A stretch of DNA of 64,000 bases. Origin: Thereva unica (lineage: Eukaryota > Arthropoda > Insecta > Diptera > Therevidae). This document shows, in pieces, positions 40,480 through 50,889 of the stretch (the stretch's first letter is position 1; every line of letters begins with the position of its first letter). The position numbers were made by a program, and so were the translations under genes. The notes below the pieces were generated by a model. The model was not told where the DNA came from. It ran no database searches and was given only the letters and a program-made list of their open reading frames with translations. Where the stretch lies: assembly GCA_949987705.1 (NCBI GenBank), contig OX465281.1, positions 138,060,876-138,124,875 on the forward strand. Direction: 5' to 3'.

Positions 40480-40487
40480 CCAAAAAC

Positions 40488-40948
40488 AAATCCTGCACTC
40501 AAGATTTGTGCACCGGAAAACGAAACTCTCACTCTACAAAACAGTAATACGACCAGTACTGTGTTATTGTAGCGAGACTTGGACTATGACCCAGGACATA
40601 GAGGAACGAGTCAACAGGTTCAGCGAGGATGGAATATGGCGAAGAAGATACAACAACGAGTTGTATGAAATTTTTGGCGACCCACAACTCTCAACTTTAA
40701 TAAAAATCAACAGATTGAGACTTGCCGGCCACGTGATCAGGATGGAGGACAATCGCATCCCAAAACGGCTTATGGCATCAGAAATTTCGGGAAGTAGGCC
40801 AGTAGGTAGACCCAGGAGGAGATGGATAGACTCTGTGACGGCTGACGCAGAATCAATGCTCAACATTCGGAACTGGAGACATGCTGCAAGGGACCGTCAA
40901 ACTTGGAGAAATGCCCTAGAGGAGGCCAAGGCTCGATTTGGGCTGTAG
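40488..40948 (+). pseudogene. RTE-like LINE C-terminal domain
   Basis: The frame to the stop at 40946-40948 reads FVHRKTKLSLYKTVIRPVLC, SETWTMTQDIEERVNRF, YNNELYEIFGDPQL, RLRLAGHVIRMEDNRIPKRL, GSRPVGRPRRRWIDSV and RNWRHAARDRQTWRNALEEA. These blocks close RTE-like LINE proteins. It looks intact from 40488 to the stop; only the MITE upstream separates it from the RT core. Confidence 0.85.
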
Positions 40949-40965
40949 CGCCATTGGATGGATGG

Positions 40966-42110
40966 ATAGATGATATTGCAATCTCATTTTTTTCGTTTTA
41001 GTCATGGTTGCGATATCCTAGATTTACTACTCATGATAATTAGCAACTTGTTCGTATTTCATTAGCTACAGTTAGCGAGTCTATACTGTTTTTAACACTT
41101 CTTAACCTGAATTAGTGCAGTTTTACAATAATTGAATTATTTTTTTAGTTTTAAACAAAATAAAACTAATCATAACTTGATTAAAATAAAATAAAAATAA
41201 ATTTACATGTATCTTTCATCCCAAGTCTAAAGTCAATAAACTGAAAATAATAAAAATACTTTTCAGCATCAAAACAATTTACACCATTTGCTGTCAATTG
41301 CTGCCATTTATGTCGGCTGTTTCTACGTTTTTCTGATCAGTATAACCTTGCTTTGAAGTAACACCAAAGCGTCAATTCAAATCAATTAGAATTTATAATG
41401 CATTTTAATTTGGATCAATTATGGGTGGGTAAGTTAGAAGAAATTCAATTAAAGTTCACTTTATTCGATTTTAATGAAACGAAATACCCTAATCATACAC
41501 AAACAAAAACTTCGGGGCTCGCTTGTTCTTTTTATACTTCAAATATTTCGTTGTGAAAACAATTATTTTTAATTATAATAATTGTTTATGCCTGCATGAA
41601 ATTTGTTGTTGTTGTCTAGAATTAATTTTAGGAATGTTTGTTTTCCATTGTCAATTTATTATAATTTACACTATATTAAGGATAGGATATGTCTTTTGAA
41701 GTAAAGAAGCTGATTCAACATTTCTATAATCATTTTATTCAACACATTTTTCCATTGCAAATGTTTTATAAATTTCAATTTTCGTAAAATATATTGTATT
41801 TCATTCCAGTGAAGGGGTTTAAACTGAGAAGCCTCGAGCGAAACATAAAAAGCATTTGTTGACCTACGACGAAGTTCACCTTCAGTACCCCATTTATCAC
41901 AGATAAATAAGCAAAGAAATTGGCCATTTATAAAACTTCTATAGAAATGGAAATACGGAAAGTTTATGGGCACGAAATTATGTATCAAATTATCTTGTGC
42001 AATACGGCAACCTTTTTTATTTCTTAGACTTGGTGGGATAGCCTAATTTGCAATATCATTATTAATGCATAAAATAATCATCTAACTGCAAATAATCATT
42101 CTATTGATAG
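40966..42110. other. AT-rich interval with one unassigned 105-residue frame
   Basis: A minus-strand frame at 41988-41671 (MIHNFVPINFPYFHFYRSFI..) has no motif I recognise. It includes a Cys-poor, aromatic-rich stretch and no signal peptide. GATATTGCAA at 40974 and its inverted form TTGCAATATC at 42048 hint that 40974-42057 could be one element with short inverted ends, but the pairing is brief. No other feature was seen. Confidence 0.3.
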
Positions 42111-42129
42111 TCCAGTTAAATGAGGGTTT

Positions 42130-42440
42130 CACCTCGGAATGAGAGGTAATTAGCTGAAAATTCGTATGAGCCTTTATTTTGGCATTCCATAAGATGTGTC
42201 AAAAGTCTCATATAATTTAGTGTCCGCGGTGAAACCCGAGGTCTTGAGATATTAGAGGTCAAAGATTCCAAAAATCAGCTTTTTGTAAATATCTCGTAGT
42301 TTATCGGCTTTACGTAAATTTTGGTTAAGTTAGTTTGTTCATTAGATAAATATACATAAAAATATCCTATACCGAATTTACGTAGAATCAACAGTTTTCG
42401 AGATATGGGGCTGAGAAAACTCGAACATCGCGCTGCATTC
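42130..42440 (+). repeat. Dispersed repeat, copy 3
   Basis: Blocks GAGGTCAAAGATTCC..AATCAG, ATATCTCGTAGTTTATCGG and TTTACGTAGAATCAACAG correspond to those at 32370-32500 and in the inverted copy at 36110-36295, in the same order but more diverged. It is likely a member of the same family. Confidence 0.5.
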
Positions 42441-42560
42441 GTTCCTCACCACTTTTGAAGCAGAATTCAAGCAGCGTTTTTGCATGTTATCCCCAGTAGG
42501 CCTAGTCCATAAATTACAAGGTATGAGATAATTTTGTCGATTACCTTTCAATCTCTTCTT

Positions 42561-43252
42561 AGGGATATGGGCCGGGTAAATACCCAGTGGGAAGATAAAT
42601 AAAAATTGGGTGTTTACCCAGGTATTTACCCAAAGTTCATTTAAATAGCAAAAATGAGGGTAGTTTCAGTATAATAAAAATGTATGCTAGCTGCCAGCAA
42701 GCTTGTTGATTGGCAACACGGCTGAGCTCATCCTACGCAGAAGTCAAACTGACCCTACTTTTCCCTCCATTTTCAGATTCGATCGTCTTCGTATTTGATT
42801 TATGATATCATTTTATTTTGTTTTGAACATCTAGAGATGTGGTAGTGTAGGTCTTATATTGTAATTTTGTATTTAACCTACACACGTACCTTTTTGCTTT
42901 TTTCAATTAAGTTCAATTAATTAATGGTTCAGGGTCAATAAAGAGAATTTTACTATGTATGTTTACTTCCAAACATTTTCTTTTTAATTTTTCAGGTTAG
43001 ACTTGTTTGATTTTATTTCCTAAAATTTCAACCGAAGAGCTAAGTTCCAATTCTAATTTCGGTTAATTTTAATAGCTTTCTAATGTTGTAACAACTCAGT
43101 AAAATTAGTTTGCGTGCATTTCCCCAGGTGTAACTTACTCCGAAATGGAATTTTTTTAAATTGTAAAATACCCGGGTATTTATGAACATTGGGCATTTAC
43201 CCTGTACATTTACCCTGATTCACAAATACCTGGGTATTTTACATTACTATCT
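42561..43252. mobile_element. Candidate MITE with GGGTAAATACCC-type ends
   Basis: GGGTAAATACCCAG and GTGTTTACCCAGGTATTTAC lie at 42570-42620, and AAATACCCGGGTATTTATG, GGGCATTTACCCTG and ACCTGGGTATTTTAC at 43165-43242. The motif is palindromic and repeated at both ends, so the exact termini and target duplication could not be fixed. The interior has no coding sequence. Confidence 0.55.
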
Positions 43253-43430
43253 CTTCTACTTCCACTTCTTCCCTATTGTCATTTTCATCAACAGTCATTT
43301 CAGAGGAAAATATCAAAATGTGATCGCCGTCATCATCGTCCAGCTCAGGTTCAATAGTTGTATCTTCGGACATCGAATTGAGACACGTCGGGCTTCGACA
43401 AGAGCCATACGCAAGCGAACATTGTAAACC
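43250..43430 (-). repeat. Dispersed repeat with an acidic start-of-protein-like sequence (copy 2)
   Basis: The minus strand reads MSEDTTIEPELDDDDGDHI, then IFSSEMTVDENDN and EEVEVEEI, a very acidic run of about 40 residues from an ATG near 43372. It matches 32040-32220. I do not know the protein. Confidence 0.5.
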
Positions 43431-43855
43431 TACTATTCTCTTCCTCTTCCTCTTGGAGCTATTTGATTAAGACATTCCCTACGGTTAGAGTTGAACAGGA
43501 TTTTTTCGGAGCAGTACATTTGTCCTTTACACGATTGTAAATCGTATTTTTTTTTTTCTAAATGTTCCACTTCAAAAATAATGTCCTGCTACTCTTGGTA
43601 TGAGCTTGTAAACCTGCGCCATCACCCACCCAAATCCATGAATCTCAAGGGCACAGTCACATTCATTTTGACCCTTTCAGTCCATTTGTTGTATTGATGA
43701 AACAATTTTCATATATTAGTACCGATAGGGTTAAATCCCGGTAGGGAATGGAAGTCTTCCAGATTCGATTCAGTACACTTTCCTTCGAATTTTTAATGTC
43801 TACTTTCTAGATCGAATCATCCCTTTTTTAACATTACGATGTCCTAGGGTCGAAG

Positions 43856-44105
43856 GTATAACGGCCACCTTTTGCAATACAATTCATTCCGATATGAAGG
43901 CATGAGATCCACCTTTTGCAATACCATACCTTCCAATATGAAGGCATGAGAGCCACCTTTTGCAATACCATACCTTCCAATATGAAGGCATGAGAGCCAC
44001 CTTTTGCAATACCATACCTTCCAATATGAAGGCATGAGATTAACCTTTTGCAATACCATACCTTCCAATATGAGGGCATAAAAGCCAACTTTTGCTTTAC
44101 CATGC
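43856..44105. repeat. 44-bp tandem repeat, about five copies
   Basis: Each unit contains TTTTGCAATACCATACCTTC and AATATGAAGGCATGAGA. The unit starts recur at about 43892, 43937, 43981, 44025 and 44069. Because 44 is not a multiple of three and the unit lacks minus-strand stops, two minus-strand frames stay open through the array; they are not genes. Confidence 0.93.
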
Positions 44106-44109
44106 CTTC

Positions 44110-44640
44110 GAAAACTGGGTTTAAAAAGACGAGGGCGGGAGAGAGACGATCGAAGGCAGATCATTATTACATCACCCTATTTTACGAGAGGCTTCAGCAT
44201 TTTCCCTCGATAATGAACAAAGGGAAAAGTGTGCATGTTGCTTATGCATGACACTTTGCAATACCATTCCTTCCAATAGCCGTCGATTCACATTGCTTCC
44301 AATATCTACAAAGATATACTGCATTCCGGTTTCATGAATTCGTAAATTCCCTACTGGGATAGATCATATTGAAACACAGCCAGACTTGAAACCCAGGTGT
44401 ATGCTGGTTTTTTTTATACCCGGGAATTCAGCTTCAGCATAAAAATAGTTGAGAGAATAGCTGAAAATTGGAACAGCCCTTAAAGACATTGTGGAACCCT
44501 TGATGTTCCTTCAATTCAATTATTGTTGGAGCAGCCAGTTATCGGCTTTAACTCCACTTGAGGATGCTCGAAAGCAATATCTCAAGACTATTTGAAAATA
44601 AAAGTTTAACGGCTTGACTGCTGTATCTTAACTGTTTCTT
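44110..44640. other. Interval without recognisable genes
   Basis: Sequence between the tandem repeat and the next LINE. A CAATACCATTCCTTCCAATA string at 44258 is a stray unit of the 44-bp repeat. The last 60 bases are probably the 3' UTR of the LINE on the minus strand. Confidence 0.4.
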
Positions 44641-46527
44641 TATTTAATTCTTTTTTCTTTAAACTCCTTTAATCCCTCATGGGACATAGGGCGGAAACAG
44701 TTGCCCTCCAGCGGACTCTGTTTTGCGCGACAGCTCTTAGCTCCGACCAGGATCTCCCAGTTGTTGCGGCTTCTTCTAGTAGGGTTCTCCTCCACGTTGT
44801 TCTAGGTCTTCCTACTCGACGGGAACCTTGCGGATTCCAGTCAAGGGCCTGTTTGGCTAGATTTTCGTTTTCGCGTCGCAAGGTGTGGCCAACCCAATTC
44901 CATTTCCTTCGCCTGATTTGATCGTCTATCCTTTCTTGGCCGGCACGGCGCCATAGTTCTTCGTTTGAAATTCTATCTTGCCAGCGGATTTTTAGGATAC
45001 GACGAAGGCATCTGTTGATGAAGACTTGTAGGCGCCCTGTGATGAATTGGGTGACTTTCCATGTTTCGCAACCATACAAAAGAACTGCCTTAACGTTGGA
45101 GTTGAACAGCCGCAATTTGGTGTTAGTGGAAATCACCGTTGATCTCCATATGTGGGACAGGCATGCATAAGCGCCTCGTGCTTTATTTATTCTGGAACTG
45201 ACGTCTTCTTCTGCCCCGCCATTTTCGGTAATAATGCTACCGAGGTAGCAGAATTTATTTACCAGTTCCACGTCACGGTTATTCAGCGCTGTTCGTTCGT
45301 TGGTGTTTGCATTTATCCGCATTTCTTTAGTTTTAGTCGGATTTAGCCTTAAGCCTGCTGGACTACTTTCTGTTGCCAAATTGTTTAACATGTCTTTGAG
45401 GTCCTGGTGTCTGTGGGCCAGCAAACAGATATCATCGGCGTAGTCGAGATCCTTAAGGCGGTCTAACAAACCCCATTGTATGCCGCCTGTTCTACTATCT
45501 AGAGCGCCGACAAGGATGTCATTTATTACTATAAGAAATAGTAAAGGCGAGAGTAGGCATCCTTGTCGTACTCCTGAGCTCACCTCGAAGCTGTCGGATA
45601 ATTTTCCATTATGGAGAACTCTGCATTTGGAGTTGTTATATAGGGCTTTTATCAATTCTATTATTTTATCAGGCAGTCCACGTCGCCGTAGTGCCTGCCA
45701 TATAAAGCTCCTATTGACCGAGTCGAACGCTTTCTCATAATCTACGAAAGCAAGGTAAAGGGGGGATCGGAATTCAGTAGACTGCTCCACTATTATTCGT
45801 AAGGTGTTGATATGATCAATACATGAGCGGCCCTTCCTGAATCCGGCCTGCTGCCTCCTAAGCGTTCGGTCTACTGCCTCACTTATCCTAGATAGTAATA
45901 AATGGGACAAAATTTTGCCCACAGTAGATAGTAAACAGATGCCTCTCCAGTTGTCGCATATTGTTAGGTCCCCCTTTTTTGGTATTTTGACTATGATACC
46001 TTCCGTCCAATCCTCCGGAAAGGTACAGGTGTTCCATGCTATTTGTAGGATTGGCTGAAGCGCATCTGCTATGAGGCTTGAGTCGGCTTTCAACAATTCT
46101 GGCGGGATGCCATCTTTCCCAGCTGCTTTACCATTGGCCATCGCATGAATTGCGGTTACTATTTCCGTCTTGGATGGGGCCCGGGTGGTGATTCGAATTG
46201 GCTGTGCATTGTTGCTGGTTTCCTGAGGTTCCTGTGTAAATGAACCATTCAGGGCGGCGAAGAAGTAATCTCTCCATCTTTGGAGCTGCTCCTCGTCGCT
46301 GCACAGCAGCCTTCCATCCGCACTCTTAACGGCATGCTTTTTAGTAGAGTGCTTTCCCGAGAGCTGTTTAGTGATTTGGTACAGCACCTTACTGTTGCCT
46401 GTGTTTGCCGCGTTTTCCGCTTTTTCTGCGAGCTCATTTATCTGCTGCCTTTTATCACGCCGGACACTTCTCTTTACCTCCCGGTGTAATTGGGAGTATT
46501 CCCTTTTATTTAATTGCTTGGCTTATT
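44640..46527 (-). mobile_element. LINE (RTE-like) with an open reverse transcriptase frame, 5'-truncated
   Basis: The minus strand carries the polymerase half of a LINE ORF2 with no stop from about 46527 to 44669. Upstream sequence (46530 and above) no longer matches, and there is no endonuclease, so the copy is 5'-truncated just before the pre-RT region. The 3' side (44640-44668) is short. Confidence 0.85.
44669..46527 (-). CDS. LINE reverse transcriptase, uninterrupted but 5'-incomplete
   Basis: The frame is open over about 619 codons; a GTG at 46387 is not a credible start and the reading frame simply enters from the missing 5' side (NKREYSQLHREVKRSVRRDK). Blocks in order: WRDYFFAALN, KAAGKDGIPPELLK, PEDWTEGIIVKIPKKGDL, RRQQAGFRKGRSCIDHINTL, block A LAFVDYEKAFDSVN, block B SSGVRQGCLLSPLLFLIVIN, block C KDLDYADDICLLAHR, thumb GLRLNPTKTKEM and FCYLGSIIT, then LLYGCETW, RRILKIRWQDRISNEELW, RRRKWNWVGHTLRR and GRPRTTWRRTL. 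All catalytic residues are present. It is a distinct family from the copies at 27-41 kb. It probably cannot move because the endonuclease is gone. Confidence 0.88.
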
Positions 46528-47330
46528 TATACAGCCCTCAGGGTACCAATACAATAATAGTAAAGTAATCATTGATTATTAACATTAAATTCTATTGTAC
46601 TTAATAAATACCTAATCAGCAAATTTTTATGAATTCCTAAATTATTCCCTGATCAGCGAAATTATCTGTCGCAAGTCGTTGGCACATGCGCCCGAGCAAG
46701 GTCGCAACCTAACACCCCTTGTGCATCGTGCATACACAAGAATGCCACCTTGCAACCTTGCACCGGCGCGGCGCCTTGGCCTCGACCTTGTATGGACAGA
46801 CAATGCGCTGCGTGGGGTAAACTTAAAATAAGTAATTTAAAGTTTATTACAACATCAATAAAATGCCGAATTTCTCCAACGATCGGTGAGGAGCAAATAA
46901 ATTTATTCAAAAGATAAAAAACCAGATTTTGCTAATATCTCTTAAATGCTAAGTCATATCACGAAAAAGCTTTTCCCAAGTCTATAGGTTATACGATTAT
47001 TAATAAGATACATCGTAGTTTTGAAAATTTACAATACTCATACGTCCTCAGAGGTAAAGCGCCTCTCGCCAGTTTAACCGGTTAATAATAATGCATCAAA
47101 GCTCCACTTAGGCCTGGTCTCCTACCTACTGGCCTAAATGGGCTATAGCGCCGGGGCGCAAGCCTTTTCGAGGCAGCAAATTTTGGTGGTGTTATATTTT
47201 TTGGTTATTATTTTATTTGAAACCTTTTCGTGACATAACCAAATAACCTGTTCTAATAAAATAGAAAACTAATAACTTTGCCGGTCATCTGCTAGACATC
47301 CCACATATTTTTTTAAGAAGAGGCGCGTAT
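46528..47330. other. Interval without recognisable genes
   Basis: A GC-richer patch at 46675-46800 (TTGCACCGGCGCGGCGCCTT) stands out from the AT-rich background, but no protein, array or RNA was recognised. Confidence 0.35.
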
Positions 47331-47490
47331 TATTTAAAACGGCTCCGGTTCTGGTCTGCTAATGTATTCATGTCACCCGCTAGCTCTTCTGCAAGTTCAT
47401 GTTTTCTACTATAGTTCGCTCTTCATCTGGTGGTAGCAGCTCTTGGAAGTGCTCACACCATTTAGTTAGAACTAGTTCTTGGGTACTTGG

Positions 47491-47672
47491 CATGGTACAA
47501 TAATACAAGGTAGGCTCGTACGGAAAAGCTCTGTTTCCATCTTGAAAAGCTTCTCCCATTTTTATATGAGAAAAGATCTGGGTGACGTCACAAGAAAGCT
47601 TTTTTCCTTTGTGAACTAAGATCTGAGTGACGTCACAGGGCCCTTATGAGCTTACCTTGTAATTATTGTACC
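47491..47672. mobile_element. 182-bp palindromic MITE with 12-bp flanking repeat
   Basis: The inverted ends GGTACAATAAT.ACAAGGTA lie at 47494 and, inverted, at 47653-47672. TTGGGTACTTGG flanks the insert on both sides (47479-47490 and 47673-47684) and occurs once in the restored LINE sequence. Inside, AAGATCTG.GTGACGTCACA occurs twice in direct orientation. Confidence 0.85.
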
Positions 47673-48027
47673 TTGGGTACTTGGGATCTCCTCATCCTTA
47701 ATTTGCACATTGTTATTCGGGGCTTGAAACCGATTCGTTTCTCATTTACTTTTTTGTTTAATTTCCTAACATCATTTCGGTTATTTACTTCTTCTATTTT
47801 CGACATTTCATTTTCCCAGTACTCCTTTTCCTTCGCTCTGTGCACTCTTTTCTCCTGACTTATTTTTTCTTTGTATGTCTCAACTGCATTTTTCGTTCTG
47901 TGTTTCTGTATAATTATTTGAAATGTATTCTTTTCCTGCGTTACTCATGCACAATCATTGTCGAACCGTTTATTTGTTTTTACAATGGGTCCGTATCCTA
48001 GAGCGTTTGATGCTGATTCTTTCATTA

Positions 48028-49342
48028 GGGGTCGTCCATAAATTACGATAAATTTCGTGAGCCGATTTTTCAGTCCCCTCTCTCTCGACCCCCTCCGCTT
48101 CCCCACTAATCTCACGTGAGATTTTCAAATTTTAAAAAATCTATCATTTAACACTAGAAATACGTATTTACCGGCGCAGTCACAAGCTTTGATTATAGAT
48201 AATTGATAATTCAAATTCCTACTTGCCCTTCTCTATTCCACTCGCTTTTTTCGCTTGTAGTGGGGATACCCAACTATCAAAACGTGAGCATTCATAATCA
48301 CGAGAATTTAATTTCGCTAAAATTCGGCGAGGGCCTTTCCTGAAGTTCTATATTCTAATGGCCTTTTCGCGGGTCAGTGTTACTTGGATCGCACGCCGCA
48401 GCATTCATCGACTCGGTCGCGGGTTGTAGCACGTAAGTTGTTTCAATCGACCTATTCATACAAGCATTTTTGTAAGACTTGAATATTTGTATTTTTTTTT
48501 ATGTGAAAGACTAGAGTCACAGGAAAGGCCCTTTATACTGTCGACACTCTATTTTATTCGTATAGATTGCAATGTCGAACAGCAGCTCTAGTCGGGGAAG
48601 AAAGGAATTGCCACAACCTACCCGCGATATTTTTAGTCTACCTACTTCCAACCATTACTATTGCGACTTTGACATCGGGGCATCGAGAAACAACTAGCTG
48701 GAGTGTTATGCCTCCTGAAACGAGTTGAATCTCATCAACCACCGATGACATACGCTTTGGTGGAGCGGGAAAGGGCTAAGGAAGGCTATGACAGAAGGAA
48801 TCAGGAATGTAAAGAGGGAAGAAGAAAGAAGGAAAGTTATGTAGGTGGAAAAGTGGAAAAGGCGAAGGACCGTGGGGCTGGCCGGGAATCGAACCCGGGA
48901 CCTCTCGGATAGTAGCCAGTCGCCTTACCCCTTAGGCTACCGAGGCCCCCAAGAATGAAGAGGTCGACTGAAACAACTTACGTACTATCACCCCAAAACT
49001 TCTATTCTGTCTCAAGCCGTGATTTTACGGCACGAGCTCACGCCGTAGTCGAACCTGAAAGTAAGCCGCGAACTAGGCGCGAAAACCATCCACACGTTTG
49101 TGCGATTGTTCACGGAGTCTGGTGCCGCCTTAAGGCACAAACATATTGGTGCGGACGCAATATATTTAATTGCTCCGCATTGTGTCAGCAAATATGGGGT
49201 CAGTGTATTTTAAAGGCTTTTCCAGTCACCAATATGTTTGTACCTGTAAAGTTTTCATTGGGCCCATGGGCACGTGAGATTGGGTGAGGTTCTGCTGGAC
49301 CCCCTCCCCCTAAACGCCTCACGTAATTTATGGACGGCCCCG
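48028..49342. mobile_element. 1.3-kb DNA element with GGGGTCGTCCATAAATTACG ends
   Basis: The left end GGGGTCGTCCATAAATTACG pairs with the right end (inverted GGGGCCGTCCATAAATTACG), followed in both by CTCACGTGAG-like strings (48111-48121 and, inverted, about 49270-49280). TA flanks both sides (48026-48027, 49343-49344) and the LINE codons join when the insert is removed. Elements with this end are widespread in insects as I recall, but I do not assign a superfamily. It carries a tRNA-like sequence and no transposase. Confidence 0.85.
48874..48950 (-). ncRNA. tRNA-like sequence (pseudo-tRNA or tRNA-derived module)
   Basis: On the minus strand a promoter-like B box GGTTCGATTCC sits in a perfect T-arm (CCGGG loop CCCGG), and an A-box-like TAGCCTAAGGGGTAAGG sits in a D-arm with GCCT/AGGC pairing. 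The ends GGGG and CCCC can pair in part. The anticodon stem is poorly paired and the loop has no T at position 33, so this is not a functional tRNA. It may still recruit RNA polymerase III. Confidence 0.6.
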
Positions 49343-49560
49343 TAGTGTTTTCAAGTTAACTTTTATTTCTTCGGCGTTATCATTATGTGTATTTGTCACT
49401 CTTATATTTATTTCTTCTACATATTCGTCTTGTTTTTCTTCTTATTTTAACAATTTCACGTTAAATTTTCTTTGTGGTTTCTTCTTTCGTTCTCTGTCGA
49501 TATTCTGCTTCTCGTCGCAATCGTAGAACGCCCGATTCACACGTTTATCAAGGCTTGGCA

Positions 49561-50880
49561 ACGTAAATTGTAAACGCTTGCGTAGATTTCCGGGTCTTTG
49601 TTATGTGGTCAATCCTATCAGAGGCTCTGTTGTAGGTCTCGTGGCAATGTGGTAATGCCAGGACGGGTTGTCAGCCCGCCCCTCTATGCAAGCATATAGC
49701 GTCCCACATTCGCTACTACCGTCGTCAGTTAATTATCCAGCGGATAACACGGGCAGGTGCCGGTTCGATTTTGTCCCCACTACATTTAGGAGATATGTAG
49801 GTTCAAAGCATAATCAAAATCCGAATATTTTTGTTTTTTAGGATTACAACTACAAACTACATACATATCTTCTAAATGGAGTTACTCAAGTTTCTATTGT
49901 ATATACCAAATAAAAGAATACACTATTACCTAAAAGATAAATGCCCCGGCTTCACCGGCCAAACTCAGAATAAATCAAACATCAGTTCGCCCAACAATCA
50001 TCGAACTGAGATTGAATGTACATTCAAGCTCCCTCAAAGGAATTATTAAGTTTAAGCAAATTTTAAATAAATTGAAAATGTTTTTCGTAAAAACCCTGGC
50101 CCGTACCAATAACCAAATACTAAGTCGTTGCTAACAACTTAGTCCTCTGCTAAAAAATGCCAATAATGAATTTAGTATCGATATTTTCGATAAAGTTGAC
50201 TTTAAAATTAGTGATAGCTAATCTGACATTAAGCTCCAATTTATTTTAAGTTTGTTATTAGTGCTGGTCGTGTTGTTGTGAAAATGGAAGGGGATTATTC
50301 AAAATGATAGAAGAAACTGTAGAAAAATAAAACAATACAGTGTACGGAAAAATGCTTTTAAATATTTCAATGCTAAAGACTACATTTACAGGTATAATAT
50401 TTGTGAAATTTCAACACTGATTTTAGTATTGAAATTTTTAATTTACTGCGGTCTTAATACAGATTTGATAAATTTACCGCACGAAAGATGTGAATAAAAT
50501 AAAAGACGACATATGTAAGTTCTTATTCTTCTCATTCCATTCTTACCCATCTCGCCGGATATTATGGTACTGGCTACAATAAGATATATAGTGAAGGGTG
50601 CTTATCAAAAAGATATATGTAGGTTTGCATATTTCATATCATAGGAAATTAATCTAATTTAAAAAAAAAACTTTACCTAAGTCTTTATAGCCGAGAGTCA
50701 TGGAATATCTCAACAATCGATGACAACCATAATACAGAAAGTCGTTTCCGCTTTGGCCTGTCGAATGGAAAATTTCATTCAGTTCCCATTTAATCAAATT
50801 GAAATACAGCTCTCTCATCTTTACGAGAAGAATTAACAATTGATATTTTCAATCGATATTTTCATTTTAATAAACAATTA
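49561..50880. other. Interval without recognisable genes
   Basis: AT-rich sequence. A B-box-like GGTTCGATTTT at 49762-49772 follows CGGGCAGGTGCC, but no convincing A box or cloverleaf was found. Chance frames only. Confidence 0.35.
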
Positions 50881-50889
50881 TTAATAATG

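Larger units (their letters stand above)
36310..40965 (+). mobile_element. RTE-like LINE copy 2, nearly full length, interrupted twice
   Basis: Endonuclease (36380-37170), linker (37170-37950), reverse transcriptase (39536-40378) and C-terminal domain (40488-40948) follow one another on the plus strand. A Helitron-like element (37951-39535) and a 101-bp hAT MITE (40379-40479) interrupt it. The 3' end after the stop at 40948 is short and rich in GGAT units (TTGGATGGATGGATAG), a usual RTE-type tail. Copy 1 at 27.1-29.0 kb belongs to the same family. Confidence 0.88.
47340..49560 (-). mobile_element. Another RTE-like LINE (linker region), interrupted twice
   Basis: Minus-strand coding pieces in order: a region before 49345 (EEYVEEINIRVTNTHNDNAE, EIKVNLKT), LMKESASNALGYGPIVKTNK, VHRAKEKEYWENEMSKIEEV, NNRNDVRKLNKKVNEKRIGF, and KWCEHFQELLPPDEERT. 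These correspond to the linker and pre-RT part of RTE-like LINEs. Insertions at 48028-49342 and 47491-47672 split it, and the flanks join in register when they are removed. Neither endonuclease nor RT catalytic blocks are present within the piece. Confidence 0.7.

Noticed and set aside
41671..41988. Host protein gene on the minus strand
   Set aside because: The 105-residue frame shows no known motif, has no convincing start context and lies in AT-rich sequence; it is kept as an unassigned frame only.
43834..44164. Minus-strand frames with a periodic Trp/Tyr/Lys-rich peptide
   Set aside because: They only trace the 44-bp tandem array, and the peptide is the same in shifted frames.
48703..48912. 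Charged 69-residue frame ending in GRESNPGPLG
   Set aside because: It reads through the tRNA-like sequence on the wrong strand (the GRESNPGP string is the translated B-box region), so it is not a protein.
48874..48950. Functional tRNA gene
   Set aside because: The anticodon stem pairs poorly and the loop lacks the invariant T before the anticodon, so it is listed as tRNA-like only.
49640..49790. tRNA-derived SINE near the GGTTCGATTTT string
   Set aside because: The B-box-like string is there, but no A box at a suitable distance and no cloverleaf could be drawn.
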